DNA from: Nocardioides currus
GTDB taxonomy: Bacteria; Actinomycetota; Actinomycetes; Propionibacteriales; Nocardioidaceae
Length of the DNA: 64,000 nucleotides
Reading direction: 5' to 3'
Assembly (NCBI RefSeq): GCF_003057875.1
Contig: NZ_PYXZ01000004.1
Location: forward strand, 248,001-312,000
Every line of letters starts with the position of its first letter. The stretch's first letter is position 1. This document shows, one piece after another, positions 9,973 to 18,009 of the stretch. The position numbers and the translations under genes were made by a program. Under the pieces are notes generated by a model. The model made no database searches. It was not told where the DNA came from and was given only the letters and a program-made list of their open reading frames with translations.

Positions 9973-10539
9973 TCAGTTCAGGTCGGGATCGGCAGGCCGG
10001 GTCACGTGCCACGACAGCTGCCCGGGCTGGCGGCGCATCACCTCGCGCCACAGGTCCGTGGTGTCGGCGCGGAACGCGTCGGCGCTCTCGCCGGCGACGA
10101 CGTACCAGCTCCCCTCGGCGATCTCGGCGTCGAGCTGGGCGCGTCCCCAGCCTGCGTAGCCGGCGTAGACGCGCATCTCGCCGAGCCCGCCGTCGACGAG
10201 CTCGACCGGGGTGTCGAGGTCGACCATGCCGAGACGGCCCGTGACGGTCCGGAAGCCGACGGGCACGTCGCCGTCGTCGTGCAGCAGGGCGACGGCCAGC
10301 GCGCCGTCAGGGCTGACGGGGCCGCCGCGGAAGAACACCTCGGGCTCGGCGCACAGCGCGCCCCACGGCGCGAGCACCTCGGCGACGGGCACCGGCGACG
10401 GACGGTTCAGCACCACCCCGAGCACGCCGTCGTCGTCGACGTCGAGCACCAGCACGACCGTGTGCGCGAAGTTGGGATCGACCAGCTCGGCGGTGGCGAG
10501 CAGGAGGCTGCCCGCAGCCACGTGGGTCCGGCCGGTCAT
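9973..10539 (-). CDS. YqgE/AlgH family protein (UPF0301)
   Basis: Protein of 188 residues with the family signature: GSLLLATAELVDPNFAHTVV near the N-terminus, GVVLNRPSPVPV, FRGGPVSPDGALAV and YAGYAGWGRAQLDAEIAEGSWYVV. The family is widespread, and its members were linked to alginate control in Pseudomonas, but its general function is unresolved. ATG at 10539; the long open frame upstream is a shadow in another frame. It is a single-gene unit in the same direction as the DUF3039-helicase pair 27 bases downstream, so read-through is possible. Confidence 0.9.
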   Translation of the reverse strand: MTGRTHVAAGSLLLATAELVDPNFAHTVVLVLDVDDDGVLGVVLNRPSPVPVAEVLAPWGALCAEPEVFFRGGPVSPDGALAVALLHDDGDVPVGFRTVTGRLGMVDLDTPVELVDGGLGEMRVYAGYAGWGRAQLDAEIAEGSWYVVAGESADAFRADTTDLWREVMRRQPGQLSWHVTRPADPDLN

Positions 10540-10667
10540 GTCGTCCAGTATGTCCCAGACGTGCACGCCCGGACGTGCGAGACGGCCCTCGCCCGACGTC
10601 CTGGGAGGGGAGGGTGCGGATGGGGCCGCACGGCGTCGGGGAGGACCGTCACGTCGAGGGGCGCGGT

Positions 10668-11195
10668 TCAGGCCGCGGTGAGCACCGCCCGCAGGCGCTC
10701 GACCAGCGACGGCGAGCCGGAGGCGGCGCGGGGCGCCGGGACGGTCAGCGAGGCGCGTGCCCGCTCGGCGATGCGCTCGCCGGCCGCCGCCGCGCCGTCG
10801 TCGCGAGCCGAGGCGCGACCCGCCATGACGGACAGGAGCACGTGCTCCTTGGCGGCCGAGGTCGTCATCGCGCGCGCCATCTCGGCATCGAGGGGCTCGG
10901 CGCGGTAGCGGTCGAGGATCGCCCGCACGCCGGGGAGCTCCGCCGCGGTGGCCTGCCAGGCGGCGAGGACGGCGCCCTCGAGGTCCATCGGCTGGGTCAT
11001 CAGCTCGCGCTCGATGCGACCGGCCAGGCGGGTGTGCCAGCGCAGGGCCAGCGCGCCGAGCAGCGTCAGCTCGTCGCGGAACGTCTCGGCGACACCATCG
11101 ACGTCCATCGGCAGCAGGCCGTCGCGGCGGGCGTCGGCCTGGGTGATCACGGCGCGGAGGACGTCTCCGCGGTGGTGAAAGGACGTCCAGGTCAT
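10668..11195 (-). CDS. Conserved-looking hypothetical protein (175 aa)
   Basis: I do not recognise this family. The 175 residues are mostly helical and alanine-rich, with no signal peptide, membrane helix or cysteine cluster. The start MTWTSFHHRGDVLRAV at ATG 11195 is preceded by GGAG. The central segment (LALRWHTRLAGRIERELM; AWQATAAELPGVRAILDRY) resembles helical-bundle proteins. It is divergent from a TetR regulator, with a symmetric candidate operator in the 144-base gap, so it is a likely target of that regulator. Confidence 0.65.
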   Translation of the reverse strand: MTWTSFHHRGDVLRAVITQADARRDGLLPMDVDGVAETFRDELTLLGALALRWHTRLAGRIERELMTQPMDLEGAVLAAWQATAAELPGVRAILDRYRAEPLDAEMARAMTTSAAKEHVLLSVMAGRASARDDGAAAAGERIAERARASLTVPAPRAASGSPSLVERLRAVLTAA

Positions 11196-11221
11196 GGCGG
11201 CTCCTTCGGGCGATCGTGTTC

Positions 11222-11249
11222 CATACCAACGGTACGTACCCAGAGTATG
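11222..11249. promoter_or_regulatory. Candidate TetR operator between divergent genes
   Basis: CATAC at 11222-11226 and GTATG at 11245-11249 are symmetric around the 10-base palindrome GGTACGTACC (11231-11240); both share the centre 11235.5. The site lies 27 bases before the 175-aa gene and 90 before the TetR start. The symmetry suits a TetR dimer; binding is inferred. Confidence 0.45.
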
Positions 11250-11339
11250 TCGGCCGGCAGCCCGGACAAGGACGCACGGCGGTGATCCCGCCCACACCGA
11301 ACGTCTCGGCGTCCGGACGGCCGGACCTACACTCGCCCG

Positions 11340-12053
11340 GTGAGCAAACCCGCGGCGGCCCGGCTGATCCCCAAGGTCCCGACGAAGGTGCCCCGGGTCG
11401 GCGCTCGCCGTACCACCCGCTCCTCCACCAAGCGCGAGCTCGTCGCCGTCGCCGAGGAGCTCTTCGCCGAGCAGGGCTATCCCGCCACGTCGCTGGACCA
11501 GATCGTCGGCCAGGCGCAGGTGACGAAGGGCGCGCTCTACCACCACTTCTCCGGCAAGCAGGCGCTCTTCGAGGCCGTCTTCGAGCGGGTCGAGGCCGAG
11601 GCCCGCGCCTCGATCCAGGCCGGCCTCAAGGATCAGCGCGACCCGTGGCTGAAGGCCCAGGCCGGGCTGCGCGCGTTCCTCGACGTCGTCCAGCAGCCGG
11701 CCTACCGGCGGATCGTGGTCCTCGACGGCCCCTCCGTGCTGGGCTACGAGCGGTTCCGCGAGCAGGAGGAGCGCTCGACGTTCGCGATCGTGGTCGAGAT
11801 CGTCCGGGCGGTGCTCACGGCCGGGGAGTGGGACGACGGCGAGGTGGACGAAGAGATGCTGCAGACCTTCACGCGCGTCTTCTTCGGCGCCATGTCGTCG
11901 GCCGGCACGTCCGTGGCCTCGAGCGACGACCCAGCCCTGGCCGCCCAGCGGGTCGAGGCGGCGCTGGGGTTCATCCTCACGGGCCTGCGCTCGCTGGCCG
12001 ACGCCGGCGTGCCGCTGCCCGACCCGGCCGCGGGTCGGGACAGCGCTCGCTGA
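11340..12053 (+). CDS. TetR-family transcriptional regulator
   Basis: Protein of 237 residues. Following a basic N-terminal tail rich in Pro, Arg and Lys, the TetR HTH is clear (LVAVAEELFAEQGYPATSLD then GQAQVTKGALYHHFSGKQALF). The C-terminal ligand domain resembles TetR_C members with a DGPSVLGYERFREQE segment. GTG start at 11340, weak ribosome site. The convergent DUF3048 gene begins its stop 4 bases downstream. Likely autoregulated and controlling the divergent 175-aa gene. Confidence 0.88.
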   Translation: MSKPAAARLIPKVPTKVPRVGARRTTRSSTKRELVAVAEELFAEQGYPATSLDQIVGQAQVTKGALYHHFSGKQALFEAVFERVEAEARASIQAGLKDQRDPWLKAQAGLRAFLDVVQQPAYRRIVVLDGPSVLGYERFREQEERSTFAIVVEIVRAVLTAGEWDDGEVDEEMLQTFTRVFFGAMSSAGTSVASSDDPALAAQRVEAALGFILTGLRSLADAGVPLPDPAAGRDSAR

Positions 12054-12056
12054 GGG

Positions 12057-13073
12057 CTACTTCGCCCAGGTGACGTTGCCGCTGCCCTGCGGCACCAGCT
12101 CGATCCAGGTGCGACCGGCGGGGACGGTGAGCTCCTCGCCCTTCTTCGTCTCCAGCTTGATCGCGCCGGTCAGGCCGTCCTTGGTCCAGGTGCCCTGCAC
12201 GACCTTGCCGTCGTGGAAGAGCTGCGCCGGACCGGTGCCCTCGAACTTGGTCTCGGGCACGGGATAGCCGGCCGGGTCGCGATAGCCCGCGTCGCCGATC
12301 TCGACGCGCATCACGAGCACGCTGGTCGCCGGGAACTGGTCGCCCTCCGCGGCGTACGAGTTGGCGTTGACGTAGGTGCCGCCCTGGAAGGTCCAGTCGG
12401 TCGTGTGGCCGCCGAAGGAGGCCGAGAGCGACGACGCCTTCTTGCCACCGGGGAAGTCGGCCTCGGCGCCGAAGTCGAGGTAGGGCTTGGGTGCCTCGCC
12501 GCCCTTGATGCCCTTGGCGATCACGTCGGGGTGCGCGAACAGGTTGTACGGCGCGGAGCGCCCCGTGTCGCGGTAGACGCCCTTGGCTCCCTCGGTGACG
12601 AACGGGATGCCGGCCTTGTTGATGCGCTGGAGCGTGATGGCCGCTGCGCCGCTGGTGATCACGTGCGCACCGGTGGGGACGATGCCGATGTCGCTGGCGC
12701 GCATCGAGCGCACCGGGCCGACGACTCCGGGGACGGTGGAGTAGTAGAACGCCGCGAGCCGGGTCATCCCGCCCTCGACCAGTTCCTCCACGACCATGTC
12801 GGCCTTGCTCAACCCGATCTGCGGGGAGCTCGACGAGGTGTTGTCGACCTTGGTCACGATGACCGGGTGGGTGGGTGCGTCGCCGTCCATCTCGAGGCCG
12901 GTCAGCGGCCACAGGGCCGGCTCCTCGGGCGTCTCGGTGGCCTCGGCCGACGGCTCCGCGCTCGAGGAGGACTCCTCGGTGGGCGTCTCGTCGTCACCCC
13001 CGCAGGCAGCCAGTCCGGTCAGCAGGGCGGTGGCCGCGAGGGCGGCCTGGATGCGTCGCATGCGGGGGTGCAC
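12057..13073 (-). CDS. DUF3048 (YerB-like) lipoprotein
   Basis: Protein of 338 residues. A lipoprotein signal ends in LTGLAAC with the lipidated Cys near residue 24, followed by a Glu/Ser-rich linker. The two DUF3048 domains are recognisable (PVIVTKVDNTSSSSPQIGLSKADMV in parts; VGPVRSMRASDIGIV; PYNLFAHPDVI). YerB-like proteins are cell-surface lipoproteins of unclear function. GTG at 13073 or ATG at 13061 are both possible, and each leaves a basic n-region. It is convergent with TetR and downstream of the NlpC/P60 gene, separated from it by a terminator. Confidence 0.9.
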   Translation of the reverse strand: MHPRMRRIQAALAATALLTGLAACGGDDETPTEESSSSAEPSAEATETPEEPALWPLTGLEMDGDAPTHPVIVTKVDNTSSSSPQIGLSKADMVVEELVEGGMTRLAAFYYSTVPGVVGPVRSMRASDIGIVPTGAHVITSGAAAITLQRINKAGIPFVTEGAKGVYRDTGRSAPYNLFAHPDVIAKGIKGGEAPKPYLDFGAEADFPGGKKASSLSASFGGHTTDWTFQGGTYVNANSYAAEGDQFPATSVLVMRVEIGDAGYRDPAGYPVPETKFEGTGPAQLFHDGKVVQGTWTKDGLTGAIKLETKKGEELTVPAGRTWIELVPQGSGNVTWAK

Positions 13074-13161
13074 GGCGTACTCCGTTCAGCGGGGTGCAGA
13101 GGAAAGTCGACGACCAGTGTGGCTCCGGCCGCCAACGCGATTCCGTAGGCGCGCCCACGGT

Positions 13162-13192
13162 GTGGTCCCGGTCACACATGGACCGGGACCAC
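13162..13192 (-). terminator. Stem-loop terminator after the NlpC/P60 gene
   Basis: A perfect 12-base inverted repeat (GTGGTCCCGGTC at 13162-13173 against 13181-13192) with a 7-base loop lies 17 bases past the stop of the NlpC/P60 gene on the minus strand. No T tract follows. Confidence 0.75.
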
Positions 13193-13208
13193 GCCCGCGG
13201 GTGCCGCG

Positions 13209-13778
13209 TCAGCGCAGGGTGCCGCCGAACCAGCTGCTGGTCCACGGCGCGGCGACGGTGACGCTCTGGCCGGAGCCGGGCGCGTGCACCATCATGGCGT
13301 GGCCGTTCTCGTTGCCGATGAAGATCGCGGCGTGGTAGACGCCGCCGGCGCCGTAGAAGAACATCAGGTCGCCGGGGCGCATGTCCTCCTTGGCGATCCG
13401 CTTGGTGTAGGCCGCCTGGGCGCCCGAGGTGCGGGGGACGTCGAAGCCGGCCGCACGGTAGCTGTAGAACACCAGGCCCGAGCAGTCGAAGGCGTTCGGG
13501 CCGGCGGAGCCGTAGGAGTAGGCATCGCCGCGCTGCGCCATGGCGGTGCGCTGCGCGTCGGCGATGCGGTCGTCGAGGCGCTCGGAGGCGCGCTCGCGGC
13601 GGGCCGCCATGGTCTTGTCGAACTTCTTGACCTGGCTGGTCGAGAGGGCCACGGCGCCGGAGCGGAAGTCCGCCCCGTCGGCGGCATGTGCGGGAGCGAC
13701 GGCCAGGGTGGTGGCGGAGACTCCGAGGGTGACGAGGGTGAGCGCGCCGGAGCGCGCCAGGCGACGAATCGCAGGCAT
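13209..13778 (-). CDS. Secreted NlpC/P60 peptidoglycan endopeptidase
   Basis: Protein of 189 residues: signal peptide (residues 1-32, ending APAHA-A), a helical linker rich in Arg/Glu, then a C-terminal NlpC/P60 domain. The catalytic Cys is in NAFDCSGLVFYSY and the catalytic His in YHAAIFIGN, with a further His in MMVHAPGSG. It should cleave peptide stems of peptidoglycan outside the membrane (D-Glu to diamino acid bond in this family). ATG at 13778. The upstream 200 bases hold a cyclic-di-AMP riboswitch, so expression is tied to c-di-AMP, as for Rpf and NlpC/P60 genes of other actinobacteria. Confidence 0.93.
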   Translation of the reverse strand: MPAIRRLARSGALTLVTLGVSATTLAVAPAHAADGADFRSGAVALSTSQVKKFDKTMAARRERASERLDDRIADAQRTAMAQRGDAYSYGSAGPNAFDCSGLVFYSYRAAGFDVPRTSGAQAAYTKRIAKEDMRPGDLMFFYGAGGVYHAAIFIGNENGHAMMVHAPGSGQSVTVAAPWTSSWFGGTLR

Positions 13779-13785
13779 GGTTGCT

Positions 13786-13980
13786 GTCCTTTCCCACGCC
13801 TGTGAGGTGAGCTGTCGGATTAGGGCTGGAAAGTGCCCCGCCACCTGTCGGTGGCTTCACCCCGAGCCGCCTGCGCACGCTGGTCAGCGTTGCAGCCGGC
13901 AGTGGAACCTGTGGGTCCCCCACTCCTGCCCGAATTCGTGACTCGGGGGTTCGTCTCCGGCGGGCAGGACTCGGCGTTAC
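13786..13980 (-). ncRNA. Cyclic-di-AMP riboswitch (ydaO/yuaA leader)
   Basis: Read on the minus strand, the leader has the ordered conserved blocks of the ydaO class: CCGAGTCCTG at the 5' side, a CTCGGGGTGAAGCC helix, CTTTCCAGCCCTAATCCGACA, GCTCACCTC, then AGGCGTGGGAAAGGA just before the start codon of the NlpC/P60 gene. The arrangement matches actinobacterial members placed before rpf and NlpC/P60 genes, where c-di-AMP turns expression off. The outer boundaries are estimated. A covariance-model scan would settle the ends. Confidence 0.88.
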
Positions 13981-14075
13981 CGGCGACGACTATGAGGTTG
14001 TCTGGCCCTTCTCCACTCCCATACGGCGGAGACTGAGGCCTCGGCGACGTTAGGCACGGAAGCGCTCGAAATCCA

Positions 14076-14110
14076 ACCGGCCGACACGACGATGGGTCGT
14101 GTCGGCCGGT
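14076..14110 (-). terminator. Stem-loop terminator after the FabG-like gene
   Basis: A perfect 15-base stem (arms 14076-14090 and 14096-14110, GACACGAC inside) with a 5-base loop GATGG lies about 67 bases past the reductase stop. On the minus strand it is followed by a short T-containing run (TTGGATTTC). Confidence 0.75.
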
Positions 14111-14176
14111 GCTGAGCGTGGATCCGGGCCCGGGACGTGACGAGCGTCTCCCCCGCCGGCCGCGGTGTCGGTGTGT

Positions 14177-14944
14177 TCAGCCGAGCTTGGCGCCCCCGTC
14201 GACGTACAGCGTCTGACCGGTGATGTACGACGCCTCGTCGCTGCACAGGAACGCCGCCGCGGCGGCGATGTCCTCGGGGAAGCCGACCCGGCGGACCGGG
14301 TTGGACTCGGCGGCGGCCGCGCGGAAGTCCTCGACGCTCATGCCGACCCGGGCGGCGGTGGCGTCGGTCATCTCGGTGGCGATGAAGCCGGGGCCGATCG
14401 CGTTGGCGTTGATGCCGAACGGGCCGAGCTCGATGCCCAGCGTGCGGGTGAAGCCCTGGATCCCCATCTTCGCGGCGGAGTAGTTGGCCTGGCCGCGGTT
14501 GCCGAGCGCCGAGACGCTGGAGAGGTTGAGGATCTTGCCGTACTTCTGCTGCACGAAGTGCTTCTGCGCGGCCTTGGTCATGTTGAACGCGCCCTTGAGG
14601 TGCACGCCCATCACGAGGTCCCAGTCGAGCTCGGTCATCTTGAAGAGCAGGTTGTCGCGGGTGATGCCGGCGTTGTTGACCAGGACGTGGATGCCGCCGA
14701 GCTCGGCGACGACGCGCTCGACGGTCGCCTCGGACGCCGCGGTGTCGGAGACGTCGCAGCCGATGCCGATCGCCCGTGCGCCGTCGACCAGCTCGAGCTT
14801 GGCCGCCGCCTCCTGGGCCGCGGACTCGTCGAGGTCGACGACGGCGATCGACGCGCCCTCGCTGGCGAAGCGCTGCGCCGTACCGAACCCGATGCCGCGC
14901 GCTGCTCCGGTGATGACTGCGACGCGACCGTCGAAGCGACCCAT
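14177..14944 (-). CDS. fabG: SDR-family 3-oxoacyl-ACP / acetoacetyl-CoA reductase
   Basis: Protein of 255 residues and a classical short-chain dehydrogenase. It has the cofactor motif TGAARGIGFG (residues 12-21), NNAG near residue 90, and the catalytic Ser-Tyr-Lys set in SSVSALGNRGQANYSAAK; GPGFIATEMT and the C-terminal VDGGAKLG complete the family pattern. It reduces 3-oxoacyl thioesters with NADPH, in fatty-acid synthesis or in reverse in catabolism. ATG at 14944. It is a single-gene unit with its own terminator, so the exact pathway is uncertain; FabG-like paralogues are common in actinobacteria. Confidence 0.88.
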   Translation of the reverse strand: MGRFDGRVAVITGAARGIGFGTAQRFASEGASIAVVDLDESAAQEAAAKLELVDGARAIGIGCDVSDTAASEATVERVVAELGGIHVLVNNAGITRDNLLFKMTELDWDLVMGVHLKGAFNMTKAAQKHFVQQKYGKILNLSSVSALGNRGQANYSAAKMGIQGFTRTLGIELGPFGINANAIGPGFIATEMTDATAARVGMSVEDFRAAAAESNPVRRVGFPEDIAAAAAFLCSDEASYITGQTLYVDGGAKLG

Positions 14945-14997
14945 GGTGACTCCCTCAAGACCTGTGGAATTTGGACGCGGCCGAGACTAGTCCCCGG

Positions 14998-16122
14998 TCA
15001 CCAGCTCCACGGTCGCGGCTCGTCCCATGCGAGCACATGACCCCAGTGCTCGCGGCGCCCGAGCGTGACGAGCGCGTCCTCGTCCAACGTGACGGGGTCG
15101 AACGTGGACAGCACCGCACGGGGCGGACCCGCGTCGCAGTTGGCGGTGTGGGCGATCACCAGTCGGTCGTCGCGGGCGTCGACGAGGCTGATCCCGCCCG
15201 TGCTCCCGGGCACGCGCACCATCCTCTGCTCACCCCGGGCGTTCTCGCGCGTCAGGAAGGATCCCCCGCACGGGCCGTTGCCCTCGAGGTAGGCCACTCC
15301 CCCGACTTCACGGACGTCGGTGTCGTCCCAGCTGGGGCCGCGGAAGCCGGGCGAGCTGGTCCGGCGCAGTCCGGCGCGCGGGGTGATGGAGCCGTCGAGG
15401 CCGACCGTGACGAGCTGCGAGCCCTTCCGTGAGAAGCAGGAGGCGAGCAGCTGCGTGTCGTCGTACCACCTCAGCGGCCGGCACTCGCCCGGTGTCGCGA
15501 GCTCGCTGGGCGTCGAGCCGTCGAGCGGCATCACGGTGAGGTGGCCGGTTCCTGCGACCACGGCGGCGTTGCCGTCGGGGGTGGTGATCGGACTCCAGCT
15601 CGTCCCGCCGCGGCCGACCAGGGTGCGGGTCCCGTCCCAGCCGATGGAGAGGACGTTGCCGCCGATGGTCTGGGTCAGCACGCCGGTGCCGTCGGGGCGG
15701 AGGCCGGCCGAGGTCGCGCGCTTCGGCAGCGCGAGGCTCTGGCTGGCGCCGGAGCGGAGGTCGACGCGGATCGCCTGCGTGCGCGAGAGGCTGACGTAGC
15801 GCTGGAGCAGCGCGACCCGGGTCTCGGGGTCCCAGCCGACGAGGGTGAAGTTGCTCGGGTCGACGTGGTGCCTCAGCGGCTGCCTGGTCGTGGCGTAGAG
15901 GGAGTAGCGGGTGCCCTCGGGCGAGACCAGCTCGAGGCTGCGCGCCTTCAACCGCAGCTCGCCCTGCACCATCCGGCCACGGTCCACCGTCGCGAGCGTC
16001 CAGCCCTCGCCGACCTCGTCCCACGGCACGCTGGCGCGGCGTTCGACCGCCTCGGCAGCGGCGGCGGGAGCGACGAGCGCGAGCATCAACAGGGCGAGCA
16101 GCGGCGCGATCAGCTTCCTCAT
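14998..16122 (-). CDS. Secreted beta-propeller-like protein of unknown function
   Basis: Protein of 374 residues with a clear signal peptide (MRKLIAPLLALLMLALVAPAAAA). The mature part has repeating short strand motifs (LVGWDPETRVALLQRYV; AGLRPDGTGVLTQT; SWSPITTPDGNAAVV; LRWYDDTQLLASC), reminiscent of WD40/TolB-type propeller blades. Three scattered Cys could form disulphides outside the cell. No catalytic motif. ATG at 16122. It lies between the reductase and a HIT gene on the same strand, but the gaps (53 and 35 bases) make operon membership uncertain. Propeller fold is inference. Confidence 0.7.
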   Translation of the reverse strand: MRKLIAPLLALLMLALVAPAAAAEAVERRASVPWDEVGEGWTLATVDRGRMVQGELRLKARSLELVSPEGTRYSLYATTRQPLRHHVDPSNFTLVGWDPETRVALLQRYVSLSRTQAIRVDLRSGASQSLALPKRATSAGLRPDGTGVLTQTIGGNVLSIGWDGTRTLVGRGGTSWSPITTPDGNAAVVAGTGHLTVMPLDGSTPSELATPGECRPLRWYDDTQLLASCFSRKGSQLVTVGLDGSITPRAGLRRTSSPGFRGPSWDDTDVREVGGVAYLEGNGPCGGSFLTRENARGEQRMVRVPGSTGGISLVDARDDRLVIAHTANCDAGPPRAVLSTFDPVTLDEDALVTLGRREHWGHVLAWDEPRPWSW

Positions 16123-16157
16123 GCCCCTGTGACGCGTGGGGTCGGGGAAGGGTTGCG

Positions 16158-16571
16158 TCAGTCCGCGAGAGCGTCGCGGAGCCGGGCGGCGTGCTCGTCC
16201 ATCTCGCCGGCGGCGTACTTCGTGCGCGGCCAGAAGAACCCGCGGAGCCCGTCGCCCTTGGTGCGGGGCACGACGTGCAGGTGCAGGTGCGGCACCGACT
16301 GGCTGACGGTGTTGTTGATCGCGACGAACGAACCCTGGGCCCCGAGTCCCGTCTTCACCGCGGTGGCGAGGTCCTGCGCGGCGGAGAGGAACCCGTCGCG
16401 CTGGTGGGCCGGCAGGTCGGGCAGCGTCTCCACGTGGTCGCGCGGCACCAGCAGGACGTGACCCTTGAACACCGGCCGCTGGTCGAGGAAGCCGAGCAGG
16501 CCGGGGCGGTCGAGCACGATCGACGCCGGCTCGTCGCCGCTGATGATCCGGCAGAAGACGCAGTCAGCCAT
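16158..16571 (-). CDS. HIT-family nucleotide hydrolase/transferase
   Basis: Protein of 137 residues with the histidine triad HLHLHVVP (about residues 95-102), the N-terminal CVFCRIISGDEPA zinc-type start, and GHVLLVPRDHVETL. HIT enzymes cleave alpha-phosphates of nucleotide conjugates such as adenosine phosphoramidates, in the cytosol. Full length for the family. ATG at 16571; the next gene starts divergently 73 bases away. Confidence 0.93.
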   Translation of the reverse strand: MADCVFCRIISGDEPASIVLDRPGLLGFLDQRPVFKGHVLLVPRDHVETLPDLPAHQRDGFLSAAQDLATAVKTGLGAQGSFVAINNTVSQSVPHLHLHVVPRTKGDGLRGFFWPRTKYAAGEMDEHAARLRDALAD

Positions 16572-16644
16572 GCCGGCGAGCCTAGATCAGTCGCCCCCAG
16601 ACCCCCGTCGCAACCAAACGGCGCACGCCGACCGTCACACGGTC

Positions 16645-18003
16645 ATGACGACGACGAGGTGGGCCGCCTCGGGCCTCGCGGCTCTGCTGCTCGTGGGGGC
16701 CACCACGACGGCGGTGCACGCCGGGACACGTGAGGCAGCCCCACGGGTGACGAGCGTGACCAGCGCGTACGGCGACGGGCCGGTCCGCCTCGACGGCCAC
16801 GACGCCCGGATCACCTTCACCGGGCGCCAGGGCGACGTCGTCCACCTCGACACCGGGACGGCCGAGCGCATCGGGGGCTCGAGCACCAGGCTCCTCTCGT
16901 CCGGCCGCACAGTGCCGCAGACCTGGAAGTTCTACTGGAAGCTGCCCCGCACCGGCCGGTTCACGTTCGCCTTCCGCGCCTCCGACCACGACCGCCCGGG
17001 CCGCCTCCTCCAGCTGGAGAAGGTGCGCGTCGCTCGGGCCGGCATCGACGGCGCCCCCGTCGCGGGACGACCGCAGCGTCGCGGCTTCATCAACGCCGTG
17101 GCGGTCGACCTCTCGGCCGGCGACCGCGTGCTGCTCACGTCCCACGACTGGTCCCACCTGCTCCTCACCCCGGGCGGCCAGTCGGCCGGGTTGTACGGCG
17201 AGGACCTCCAGCTCGAGGTCGGCCGATCGATCCACACCACGATCGGCGACACCAGCACCGTCCGGCCGGGCGCCGGTCGCCTGCTGGTCCTGGCCAAGGG
17301 GACCAGGCCTACGCAGGTCACGCGCAGCACCGTGCAGCCGATCGCCACCGACGGAACCGTCGAGGAGCTCACCTCCGACCGCCGACCCCGGGAGCACGTC
17401 TTCACGTTCGACGCGAGCGACGGTGACGTGGTCGTCCCCGACTTCCACGGCACGCGCCGCTGGTCGCGGGTCTTCGAGGGCGCCGACGGCGTCATCGCGG
17501 AGGACGCCCCCAGCTCGGGCGCCTACTGGGTGGACGGCACCGGGGTCGCGCGCTACTCGGTCATCACCCGGGGCAAGCCCGGGCGGACCATCCGGCTGAG
17601 CCTGACGAAGGCGCTGCGCCTCCCCGACCTGACCACCCTCGACGACCCGGTCACGCTGGCCACGACGACGCCGGGCCAGTACGTGGCCGTCGAGCTGCCG
17701 CCGTACCCCAACCCGTATCCGATCGGCATGAGCGCGACCAGCACGACCTTCACCACCAGCGACGGCTCGGCGCCGGCGTGGGCGGTGCACCTCGAGCCGG
17801 CCCGGCCCCACAACTGCCAGGCCGATCCGCAGGCCCCGCTCGGGTGCGGGGAGTACTACCCGCTCACCATCGACCAGGACCACCCCAACAACAATCCCGA
17901 GATCGGCTACGGCTTCACCGGCAACTCGCTGGTGCTGGCCGTCCCGCCGACCGTGTCGGGCAGCGTGACGATCGCGCTGGTGCAGAAGGTCTGGCCGTCC
18001 TGA
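16645..18003 (+). CDS. Secreted beta-rich protein of unknown function (452 aa)
   Basis: I do not recognise the family. A signal peptide covers about residues 1-27 (TTRWAASGLAALLLVGATTTAVHA). The rest is rich in Thr, Gly, Asp and aromatic residues with many short strands, suggesting tandem beta-sandwich units (FTGRQGDVVHLDTG; FTFDASDGDVVVPDF). Two Cys near the C-terminus (HNCQADPQAPLGCGEYY) may form a disulphide. ATG at 16645 chosen because it begins the signal peptide; upstream codons are shadow sequence. The stop is 7 bases from the convergent reductase. Extracellular, function unknown. Confidence 0.68.
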   Translation: MTTTRWAASGLAALLLVGATTTAVHAGTREAAPRVTSVTSAYGDGPVRLDGHDARITFTGRQGDVVHLDTGTAERIGGSSTRLLSSGRTVPQTWKFYWKLPRTGRFTFAFRASDHDRPGRLLQLEKVRVARAGIDGAPVAGRPQRRGFINAVAVDLSAGDRVLLTSHDWSHLLLTPGGQSAGLYGEDLQLEVGRSIHTTIGDTSTVRPGAGRLLVLAKGTRPTQVTRSTVQPIATDGTVEELTSDRRPREHVFTFDASDGDVVVPDFHGTRRWSRVFEGADGVIAEDAPSSGAYWVDGTGVARYSVITRGKPGRTIRLSLTKALRLPDLTTLDDPVTLATTTPGQYVAVELPPYPNPYPIGMSATSTTFTTSDGSAPAWAVHLEPARPHNCQADPQAPLGCGEYYPLTIDQDHPNNNPEIGYGFTGNSLVLAVPPTVSGSVTIALVQKVWPS

Positions 18004-18009
18004 CGGTCG

